The notes below the pieces were generated by a model. That model made no database searches, was not told the DNA's origin, and saw nothing but the letters and a program-made list of their open reading frames with translations. A stretch of 64,000 bases of DNA from an uncultured Myxococcales bacterium (GTDB taxonomy: Bacteria > Myxococcota > Myxococcia > Myxococcales > Myxococcaceae), in the NCBI GenBank assembly GCA_937980205.1, contig CALJKW010000022.1, forward strand, positions 372,001 through 436,000, in the 5' to 3' direction. Below are positions 58,356-64,000 of this stretch, piece by piece. How positions within the stretch are numbered: the first letter of the stretch is position 1; the number at the start of each line of letters is the position of its first letter. The position numbers and the translations under genes are program-made.

Positions 58356-59198
58356 ATGGCCATGACGAACACCCGACCCCTGTCGCTTCACACCCGGGCA
58401 CAAGACCCGGCCGCCAAGCTCGCGCTGCACAAGATGCCTGGCCATTGGCTGCTCGCACGGCTCGGCAAGCGTGTGCTGCGCCCCGGTGGGCTGCGGGCGA
58501 CGCAGTGGCTGCTCGAGAACCTCCACCTCGGCGAGGAGGACGACGTCGTCGAGCTCGCGCCCGGGTTGGGCTCCACCGCCGCGTTGCTGCTCGCCAGGCG
58601 GCCCCGGAGCTACGTCGGGGTCGATCGCGACCCCGAGGCCCTGCGGCGCACCGAGGCGGTGTTCGGCGCCCCCGAGGGCTCTTGCCGCGCGCGCGTGCTC
58701 CGCTCCGATGCCACCGACGTGCCGTTGCCTGCCGCCTCGGCCTCGCTCGTCATCGCCGAGGCGCTATTGAGCATGCAACCGCACCCGCGGAAGCTGAAGA
58801 TTCTCCGCGAGGCCTCACGCCTGCTCCGCCCGGGCGCCAGGCACGGCCTTCACGAGTTGGTGCTGAATCTGCCCGGCGCCGAATCGGCGCGTGCCCGCCA
58901 GATCGAGCAAGAGCTCTCGCAGACGCTTCGCGTCGGTGTGCGCATCGGCACGGTCGACCAATGGAGCGATTGGCTCGCGACGGCAGGCCTCCGGATCGAC
59001 GCCGTCGAGTGCGGCCCGATGCGGCTGCTCGAGCCGAGCGCGATGCTCGAAGACGAGGGGTTGTTCGGCTGCCTGCGCATCATCGCCAATACCCTGCAGA
59101 GCCCCGCTGCGCTGCAGCGCGTGGTGGACATGCTCCGCGTGTTCCGCCGTCACGAAGCGGAGCTGGGCTTCATTGCGGCCGTCTCCATCAAGCGCTGA
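58356..59198 (+). CDS. Class I SAM-dependent methyltransferase
   Basis: This 280-residue methyltransferase has the SAM loop VVELAPGLGSTAALLLA, an acidic strand end (YVGVDRDPEAL) and motif IV SASLVIAEALLSMQ. A C-terminal lid follows. It resembles UbiE/Coq5- or sterol-type C-methyltransferases but no substrate can be given. ATG 58356 (or 58362) follows AGGAG. It is convergent with plsC, 15 bp apart. A role in quinone or lipid modification would fit the neighbours. Confidence 0.82.
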   Translation: MAMTNTRPLSLHTRAQDPAAKLALHKMPGHWLLARLGKRVLRPGGLRATQWLLENLHLGEEDDVVELAPGLGSTAALLLARRPRSYVGVDRDPEALRRTEAVFGAPEGSCRARVLRSDATDVPLPAASASLVIAEALLSMQPHPRKLKILREASRLLRPGARHGLHELVLNLPGAESARARQIEQELSQTLRVGVRIGTVDQWSDWLATAGLRIDAVECGPMRLLEPSAMLEDEGLFGCLRIIANTLQSPAALQRVVDMLRVFRRHEAELGFIAAVSIKR

Positions 59199-59213
59199 CT
59201 CCCATGGCACCAG

Positions 59214-60017
59214 TCACCACCAATCGGTGGCCTCCTCGAGAAGCGCACCCCGCAAGAGCGACCCGCGACGGATCTTCGACCGCTCCAGCGCGAGCTCCGT
59301 GGCTGCCAGTGCGATGCGGTCGCGGACCTGCCCTTTGAGCCGCGGTACGTCGGCCGCGGTGAGGCCCTGCGTCGAGATGGGCTCGAGCACTCGCACCACC
59401 GCGTCAGCCTCGCCGAACCACTTGCTGCCCTTCGGCCTGCACTCGCGCGTCCCGTGGATGGCGAGCGGCAGCACCGGCACGCCCGACTCGATCGCGAGCG
59501 CGAACGCCCCGTCCTTGAATTCCTGCAACTGCCCATCGGCGCTGCGCGTGCCCTCGGGGAAGAGCATCACGCTCATGCCCGACGCCAGGGTCTCGCGCGC
59601 CGCCGCGAACATGCACTCCACCGACGCGCGGTTCCCCCGCTCGAGCGGAATGTCGCTGCCCAGCGAGATGAGCCAACCGGTCACCGGCTGGCGGAACACC
59701 TCGCGTTTCGCGATCAACCTCATGTCCCACGGCAAGTGGCACAGCAGGAACGGGTCAGCGGTCGAGAGGTGGTTCGACACCACCACGTACGCGCGGTCGC
59801 CGATGTCGTGAGGGCCGTCGCCCTCGACGTGAAACCGCCAGAGGGGGCTGAGCTGCGACGTGAGCTTCCCGAAGCGGCGCATCCATCGACCGCGTGCTCT
59901 CCGGCCCGGGTCGTGGCGGGCGAAGACACGCGCTGCCGCCATGATCGGCAGGAATACGAACAACCCGAGAAGAATGAACTCTGCGTAGGTGTACAGCCTC
60001 AGAACCATGCGCTTCAT
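59214..60017 (-). CDS. 1-Acyl-sn-glycerol-3-phosphate acyltransferase (PlsC family)
   Basis: This 267-residue membrane-bound acyltransferase has one N-terminal helix (EFILLGLFVFLPIMAAA) followed by the four PlsC blocks: VVSNHLSTADPFLL (HxxxxD-like), GSDIPLERG, LFPEGTRSADG and VPVLPLAIHGT. It puts the second acyl chain on lysophosphatidate, or a similar acceptor. ATG 60017 follows GAGGGT. A degenerate FNR box lies 64.5 bp from this ATG, and an 8-codon ORF overlaps it by ATGA. Confidence 0.9.
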   Translation of the reverse strand: MKRMVLRLYTYAEFILLGLFVFLPIMAAARVFARHDPGRRARGRWMRRFGKLTSQLSPLWRFHVEGDGPHDIGDRAYVVVSNHLSTADPFLLCHLPWDMRLIAKREVFRQPVTGWLISLGSDIPLERGNRASVECMFAAARETLASGMSVMLFPEGTRSADGQLQEFKDGAFALAIESGVPVLPLAIHGTRECRPKGSKWFGEADAVVRVLEPISTQGLTAADVPRLKGQVRDRIALAATELALERSKIRRGSLLRGALLEEATDWW

Positions 60018-60040
60018 CGGCACCCTCGCGCCTTGAACAT
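60014..60040 (-). other. Possible leaderless 8-codon leader ORF overlapping plsC
   Basis: The ORF MFKARGCR starts with ATG 60040, 41.5 bp from the centre of the FNR box, where transcription should begin. It ends with TGA overlapping the plsC ATG as ATGA. It could carry leaderless ribosomes into plsC. It may also be chance, since plsC has its own GAGG ribosome site. Confidence 0.35.
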
Positions 60041-60074
60041 CGTGAAAGCCTCGGCGCTGTGAGCTGCGCGGACC

Positions 60075-60088
60075 TTGATCGAGATCAT
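60075..60088 (-). promoter_or_regulatory. FNR box between plsC and the SDR gene
   Basis: TTGATCGAGATCAT has one changed end base. Leftward, the expected start site falls at about 60040 before plsC. Rightward, the SDR start (GTG 60282) is about 200 bp away, and the 193 bp between hold no other clear element. Confidence 0.65.
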
Positions 60089-60281
60089 CTCGCACCGAGC
60101 GGGGCATGCGCTCCGTGACCGTCGCGACCGAGACCGCTCGTCGGCGGCGCGAAGGGGCGTGGCGCTCTCCGCCGACGGGCCGTCGGCCAACGGGGCTCTC
60201 CCGGCCCGCTGCGTCGTCGTCGAGCATGGCAGGCGCGGTGTTCGGCGTCTCGGCGACCCGGTCCTGATAGACCGTGATGGC

Positions 60282-61112
60282 GTGACGTCAGGGCCACACC
60301 AGAAGGTCGAGCTCGCCGCGGGGCTACCGGCAGCGCTCGTGACCGGCGCCTGCTCCGGCATCGGCCGGGCGCTCGCCGACGGCCTCGCTCGACGCGGCCA
60401 CGCGCTCGTCATCGTGAGCCAGCGGCAGGCCGAGCTCGAGCGCGCCGCCTCGGAGCTGCGCGAGGCCCACGGCGTCGCGGTGTACCCGCTGGTCTTCGAC
60501 CTCGCCCGGCCCACCGCGGCGAACGAGCTGTACGAGGCGGTGCGCGGGCTGGGCCTCGAGGTCGACGTGCTCGTCAACAACGCCGGCTTCTTCTTCTTCG
60601 GCGAGGTCGCCGACGCCGTACCCGAGCGCGCGAACGCGATGCTGCAGCTGCACGTCGTCACGCCGTCGCTCTTGTGCACGCTGTTCGGGCGCGACATGCG
60701 CGCGCGCGGCCGAGGCCACATCCTCATCGTGTCGAGCATCTCGGCGTGGCGCGACTTCCCCGGTATCGCGTACTACGGCAGCAGCAAGAAGTACCTGCGC
60801 GGCTTCGCGCGCGCCCTGCGCAGCGAGCTCGGCGTCTACGGCGTCAACGTCACCTGCCTCGCGCCGGGCGCCACCGCCACCGGGCTGTACGACCCGAACC
60901 AGGTGCCGGTGCAGCGGGCGAACCGGCTCGGCGTCATGGCGTCGCCGCGCGACGTCGCGGAAGCCGGGCTCGAGGCCATGTTCGCCCGCCGGGCAGAGCG
61001 CGTGCCGGGGTTCGTCAACGCGCTGCTCGCTTCGCTGTCGGCGTGGACGCCGCAGTGGCTCGTCGACCTCATCCGCCGCCGCGCGCCCTGGCTGCCGAAG
61101 CGGAGCCCGTGA
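60282..61112 (+). CDS. Short-chain dehydrogenase (SDR)
   Basis: This 276-residue classical SDR has LVTGACSGIGRALADGL (NADP loop), VLVNNAGFFFFGEV, LIVSSISAW (Ser) and YYGSSKKYLRGFARAL (Tyr/Lys). A C-terminal amphipathic stretch (LSAWTPQWLVDLIRRRAPW) suggests membrane attachment, as in lipid-modifying SDRs of the DltE/YqjQ type. The start is GTG 60282; the frame is open further upstream but that part looks non-coding. It overlaps the flavin oxidoreductase gene (GTGA). Confidence 0.85.
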   Translation: MTSGPHQKVELAAGLPAALVTGACSGIGRALADGLARRGHALVIVSQRQAELERAASELREAHGVAVYPLVFDLARPTAANELYEAVRGLGLEVDVLVNNAGFFFFGEVADAVPERANAMLQLHVVTPSLLCTLFGRDMRARGRGHILIVSSISAWRDFPGIAYYGSSKKYLRGFARALRSELGVYGVNVTCLAPGATATGLYDPNQVPVQRANRLGVMASPRDVAEAGLEAMFARRAERVPGFVNALLASLSAWTPQWLVDLIRRRAPWLPKRSP

Positions 61113-62302
61113 CGGTGGCCAGCCCCTTCGAGCCCTTCCGCCTCGCCGGCCTCACCCTGCGCAACCGCATCATCAAGGCGGCCACGTTCGAGGGCATGGC
61201 GCACGGCGGCGAGGTGATGCCTGCGCTGGTGGCGCACCACGAGGCCATCGCCCGAGGCGGCGCGGCGATGACGACCGTCGCGTACTGCGCCGTCACCGCC
61301 GATGGGCGCACCTTCGCCGATCAGCTGTGGGTGCGCCCCGAGCTCGTCGCGCCGCTGCGCAGGCTCACCGACGCCGTCCACCGGCACGGCGCGGCGGCCT
61401 CGCTGCAGCTCGGGCACTGCGGCTCCTTCAGCAACAACCGCGCGCTCGTGGCCCGGCGGCCGAAGGGCCCCTCGCGCACGTTCAACAAGCTCGGCGCGCT
61501 GTCCGGCCGGCCCATCGGCGACGCGATGAGCGAGGCCGACATCCGCCAGACCGTCGAGGCCTTCGCGCGCGCGGCGGCCCTCGCCCGCGAGGCGGGCTTC
61601 GACGCCGTCGAGCTGCACCTCGGCCACGGCTACCTCTTGAGCCAGTTCCTGAGCCCCGACAGCAACCGCCGCACCGACGCGTGGGGCGGCTCGCTCGAGA
61701 ACCGCGCGCGCTTCGGGCTCGACGTCGTCGACGCCGTCCGCCGCGCGGTGCCAGCCGATTTTCCCGTCCTCGCGAAGGTGAACCTGCGCGACGGCCACCA
61801 AGGCGGCCTCGAGCTCGATGAGAGCGTGCAGGTGATGCGCTGGCTCGAGGCGCGCGGCGCCGACGCGCTCGTGCTCTCGGGGGGCTATGTCAGCCGCGAC
61901 GCGTTCTACCTGTTCCGGGGCGAGCGGCCGCTGGCCGCGATGATCGAGGTCGAGAAGAGCTGGCCGCAGAAGGCGGCGCTCGCGCTGTTCGGCCCCGCCG
62001 TCATCAAGGCCCACCCGTTCGAGCCGATGTACTTCCTGCCGCTGGCCAAAGAGGCGCGCCGCGCGGTGAAGCTGCCGCTCGCGCTGCTGGGCGGCCTCAC
62101 CGCGCTCGAGCACCTCGAGCGCGCGCGCGCCGAGGGCTTCGAGCTCACGGCGATGGCGCGCGCGCTCATTCACGACCCCGCGCTGCCCATGAAGCTGCAG
62201 GCGGGCACGGTGAAGGCGAGCGGCTGCGTGCCGTGCAACCTCTGCGTCGCCGAGATGGATCGCGCCGGCGGCGTGCGCTGCGTGCGCGCCGGCGCGACCT
62301 GA
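61109..62302 (+). CDS. Old-yellow-enzyme-type NADH:flavin oxidoreductase
   Basis: This 397-residue FMN barrel enzyme has FRLAGLTLRNRIIKAATFEGMA, LQLGHCGSFSNN, GFDAVELHLGHGYLLSQFLSP (catalytic region) and NRRTDAWGGSLENRARF. A C-terminal CVPCNLC with a later Cys resembles the [4Fe-4S] site of 2,4-dienoyl-CoA reductases, but the following FAD/NAD domain is absent. It reduces activated C=C bonds of enoates or enones. It is coupled to the SDR gene, so the two may act in sequence on a ketone and alkene. Substrate unknown. Confidence 0.87.
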   Translation: MTVASPFEPFRLAGLTLRNRIIKAATFEGMAHGGEVMPALVAHHEAIARGGAAMTTVAYCAVTADGRTFADQLWVRPELVAPLRRLTDAVHRHGAAASLQLGHCGSFSNNRALVARRPKGPSRTFNKLGALSGRPIGDAMSEADIRQTVEAFARAAALAREAGFDAVELHLGHGYLLSQFLSPDSNRRTDAWGGSLENRARFGLDVVDAVRRAVPADFPVLAKVNLRDGHQGGLELDESVQVMRWLEARGADALVLSGGYVSRDAFYLFRGERPLAAMIEVEKSWPQKAALALFGPAVIKAHPFEPMYFLPLAKEARRAVKLPLALLGGLTALEHLERARAEGFELTAMARALIHDPALPMKLQAGTVKASGCVPCNLCVAEMDRAGGVRCVRAGAT

Positions 62303-62306
62303 GCCG

Positions 62307-62738
62307 TCAACCGACCGTGGCAGCCACGGCAGGAGCGGCGGCCTCGGGCTGGTATACGACGCGCACCACGCGCAGCGTGCGGCTGCGCGCGCCGGGCATG
62401 GGCCACTCGATGCGCTGCTCGGTGGTGAGCCCGAGCAGCGCGGTGCCCACGGGCGCGAGCACCGAGATCTTCGCGCGCTCGGCGTCTGCCTCGTGCGGGT
62501 AGACGAGCTCGGCCTCGCGCCACTGGCCCGTCTCGACGTCCTCGAAGATGACCCGCGAGTGCATCGTCACCACGTTCGGCGGAATCTGCGTCGCCTCGAT
62601 GAGCTCTGCGCGGTCGAGCTCGAGCTCGAGCAGCTCGGCCGCCTCGGCGAGCGGCCCCGCTTCGTGGTGCGCGATGAGGCGGGTGAGCCGGCGGTGGTTG
62701 TCGTGCGTGAGCAGAATGGGAGGAACGGTAGCGTGCAT
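62307..62738 (-). CDS. Rnk-type GreA/GreB C-terminal domain protein
   Basis: This 143-residue protein has an N-terminal coiled coil (about 1-50) and the GreA/GreB-like FKBP domain: VTMHSRVIFEDVETG, ELVYPHEADAERAKISVLAPVGTALLGL and IEWPMPGARSRTLRVV. Rnk binds RNA polymerase and was first seen as a regulator of nucleoside diphosphate kinase. The N-terminal tip lacks the acidic residues of GreA, as in Rnk. It converges with the flavin oxidoreductase gene, 4 bp apart. Confidence 0.87.
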   Translation of the reverse strand: MHATVPPILLTHDNHRRLTRLIAHHEAGPLAEAAELLELELDRAELIEATQIPPNVVTMHSRVIFEDVETGQWREAELVYPHEADAERAKISVLAPVGTALLGLTTEQRIEWPMPGARSRTLRVVRVVYQPEAAAPAVAATVG

Positions 62739-62793
62739 GGTCGGGCTCCTTCGGAGAAGAGGGGTGAACGAGAAGGGTGATGCCGTCGTCTCT

Positions 62794-62834
62794 GGCGCTG
62801 CGTGGCTAGAAAAGCTCTAGCCGCACGCAGCGCC
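62794..62834. terminator. Long hairpin between the hpf and rnk genes
   Basis: The 17-base arms GGCGCTGCGTG-GCTAGA and TCTAGC-(CG)-CACGCAGCGCC pair around an AAAGC loop. No T-run follows on either strand. It may be a transcription stop for hpf (minus strand, 126 nt after its stop) or an mRNA-stability hairpin. The remaining 180 bp of the gap show nothing else. Confidence 0.5.
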
Positions 62835-62959
62835 GGTCTCGAGGCAGACCCGTGCCCGGCAGGTGTCTGCGCAGGCGAGGTCCAGCTGGTCTCGAGGCGA
62901 AATCACGACTTCTCACCCGGCTCGTAAGAACGCCGGTCGAGCCACGCAAGCGCTTTGCT

Positions 62960-63295
62960 TCAGGCCGCGCGCCGGCGCGCCGACCGCGCTGCGCTGATGA
63001 GCTTCGTGGCGGCGCGCTGCGACTGGCCGGCGGCGAGGTCGAACGCCTCGCGGGCCTCGCTGCCGCGGGCTTCGGTGACGATCGACTGAAGGCCCGCGAG
63101 CACGATCTTGATTCGGCAGACGGTGTCGACCCCGCCCTTGGGGCCGTTGACGTCTTCGAAGCGCACGGTCGCGCGCATGGCCTTGCTGCCGAGCTTCTGC
63201 AGCTGCCGCTGCATGCGCACGTTCACGTGCTCTCGCGTGTCGCCATCGACCTCGATGCCCTTCGACGTTCGGATGTTCACGGGTGTCGTAGCCAT
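62960..63295 (-). CDS. Short ribosome hibernation factor (HPF/YfiA family)
   Basis: This 111-residue protein has the beta-alpha-beta-beta-beta-alpha HPF fold: VNIRTSKGIEVDGDTREHVN, ATVRFEDVNGPKGGVDTVCRIKIVL and a final helix rich in Ala/Arg. The PKGG.D..C.I.I strand is diagnostic. It inactivates ribosomes in stationary or stressed cells, and the short form lacks the C-terminal dimerisation domain. ATG 63295 is chosen; a longer frame to 63340 exists but runs through a hairpin. Confidence 0.8.
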   Translation of the reverse strand: MATTPVNIRTSKGIEVDGDTREHVNVRMQRQLQKLGSKAMRATVRFEDVNGPKGGVDTVCRIKIVLAGLQSIVTEARGSEAREAFDLAAGQSQRAATKLISAARSARRRAA

Positions 63296-63306
63296 GCTCT
63301 GTATGT

Positions 63307-63337
63307 AAGGACGTGCCTCGCTCGTGGCCACGTCCTT
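63307..63337. terminator. Inverted repeat at the end of the Mrp antiporter operon
   Basis: AAGGACGTG and CACGTCCTT (9-base arms) lie around a short GC-rich loop. They overlap the mrpG stop and precede hpf. It may end the antiporter transcript. No strong T-run is seen. Confidence 0.45.
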
Positions 63338-63687
63338 CACGGATCGCCGGGCTCGCTGCGCACCGCGAGAATCGGCACGTCCTTCGCCCCGGCGCGGCGG
63401 CTGCGGAACAGGCCCGCGCGGATGAGGAAGATGGCGGTGATGGGCGCCGTGGCTGAGACGAAGAGGGGGATCAGCAGCGCGTGGACGAACACCTGCTCCT
63501 CGACGAACGACTGCTGCACCGCGGTCGCCAGGGCGAAGGCCCAGACCCCGAACGTCGAGCCGAGCGTCGGCGCGTGCGCGCGCTGAAAGAACGTCGGCAG
63601 GCGCACGAGGCCGATGGCGCCGGTCAGCGCCGCGAGCCCACCCGCCACCACCAGCACGGCGGTGACCGCCTCGAGCCAGAGGCTCAT
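63337..63687 (-). CDS. mrpG: Mrp-type cation/proton antiporter subunit G
   Basis: This 116-residue membrane protein has three hydrophobic helices and the MrpG signature GAIGLVRLPTFFQRAHAPT followed by HALLIPLFVSATAPITAIFLIRAG. MrpG is one of seven subunits of the Na+(K+)/H+ antiporter related to complex I. It overlaps mrpF (ATGA). The C-terminal tail is polar. Confidence 0.93.
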   Translation of the reverse strand: MSLWLEAVTAVLVVAGGLAALTGAIGLVRLPTFFQRAHAPTLGSTFGVWAFALATAVQQSFVEEQVFVHALLIPLFVSATAPITAIFLIRAGLFRSRRAGAKDVPILAVRSEPGDP

Positions 63688-63962
63688 TCGATCACCTCTC
63701 CGCGCAGGAGGAACTTCGCCATCGCCGTCGAGCTCACGAAGCCGAAGAGCGCGATGAGCAGCGCGCCCTCGAAGTACATGCTGCTCGTGTAGGTGAGGCC
63801 GAGCGCGAGCATCAGCAGCATCGCGCTGGTCGAGAGGCTGTCGAGGGCCATCACGCGATCCTGCGCGGCCGGCCCCACGAACAGCCGCACCAGCGCGAGC
63901 AGCATCGCCAGCACGAGGCACCCCTGCGCGAAGACCAGGGCGAGGTAGAGCAGGGGGCTCAT
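63684..63962 (-). CDS. mrpF: Mrp-type cation/proton antiporter subunit F
   Basis: This 92-residue protein with three membrane helices has the MrpF motif VRLFVGPAAQDRVMALDSLST and the GFVSSTAMAKFL end. It sits in the usual E-F-G order and overlaps both neighbours by ATGA. It acts in the inner membrane for pH and sodium homeostasis. Confidence 0.93.
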   Translation of the reverse strand: MSPLLYLALVFAQGCLVLAMLLALVRLFVGPAAQDRVMALDSLSTSAMLLMLALGLTYTSSMYFEGALLIALFGFVSSTAMAKFLLRGEVIE

Positions 63963-64000
63963 TCGAAGATCTCCTTCAACAGCCGCTCGTAGCGGTTCTT
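63959..64000 (-). CDS. mrpE: Mrp antiporter subunit E, last 13 codons
   Basis: Only the C-terminus KNRYERLLKEIFE is in the window. The identity is inferred from the order E-F-G and from the ATGA overlap with mrpF. The rest lies to the right. Confidence 0.6.
   Translation of the reverse strand, partial: KNRYERLLKEIFE

Noticed and set aside
60075..60281. Upstream extension of the SDR reading frame from the FNR box
   Set aside because: The N-terminal 69 codons are arginine-rich with no SDR similarity, and GTG 60282 lies just before the SDR fold.
1..64000. tRNA, rRNA, CRISPR arrays, insertion sequences
   Set aside because: I looked for cloverleaf-like blocks, regularly spaced repeats and transposase motifs and saw none. 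The only mobile-type repeat is the palindrome at 10405.

Overview
The window is a very GC-rich stretch of a bacterial chromosome, almost entirely coding, with genes packed head to tail and mostly overlapping by ATGA or GTGA. Gene content points to a facultative anaerobe that respires with a periplasmic molybdoenzyme and degrades aromatic acids without oxygen. An Flp-type pilin, Frz-like hybrid kinases and general gene style suggest Myxococcota or a related deltaproteobacterial line. That placement is inference, not proof.

Layout. 1-1.5 kb: 3' end of a FabG-like SDR and a CDF metal exporter. 1.5-10.2 kb (minus): a complete benzoyl-CoA dearomatisation operon, had-oah-dch-bcrCBAD, with a di-iron fatty acid hydroxylase family gene at its end. 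10.2-14.3 kb (plus, divergent): a DUF2478/THEP1-like protein interrupted in frame by a REP palindrome, a RIC-like hemerythrin, a DUF59 protein, a CopD-like protein, an NnrS-like protein and an FAD oxidoreductase. 14.3-24.2 kb: Flp pilin, AidB-type acyl-CoA dehydrogenase, an outer-membrane-like protein, a HipA-DUF262 pair, two HAD-type proteins, a YVTN propeller and a Uma2 nuclease. 24.2-32.5 kb (minus): a type II DMSO-reductase-family enzyme (alpha, beta, haem-b gamma, chaperone, cytochrome c) plus moaA. 32.6-35.2 kb (minus): FNR-type regulator, hemerythrin, DUF2249, NnrS-like membrane protein. 35.9-42.8 kb (minus): a six-gene operon of two radical SAM enzymes, an acyl-AMP ligase, an epimerase, an ACP and an acyl-CoA dehydrogenase. 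43-46.8 kb: sensor kinases and a response regulator, the first kinase split by an in-frame TAG. 46.9-54.9 kb (plus): chorismate mutase/DAHP synthase, a U32 protein and the whole rest of the shikimate pathway (aroK, fused aroDE, aroC, aroB, aroA). 54.8-62.3 kb: COX15, radical SAM, two methyltransferases, PlsC, SDR and an old-yellow-enzyme. 62.3-64 kb: Rnk, HPF and the end of an Mrp antiporter operon.

What ties it together. Fourteen copies of a palindrome matching the FNR consensus TTGAT-N4-ATCAA stand in front of nearly every metabolic operon, and an FNR-family gene with the TTGAT-reading E-x-x-S-R helix lies in the middle. At ten genes the ATG is 42.5 to 46.5 bp from the box centre. This is where a class II FNR promoter would start transcription, so the mRNAs appear to be leaderless. 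Two boxes are shared by divergent genes with both ATGs at the same distance. The window therefore reads as one oxygen-controlled regulon covering benzoate catabolism, anaerobic respiration, nitrosative-stress defence, shikimate synthesis and an unassigned acyl/radical-SAM biosynthetic pathway.
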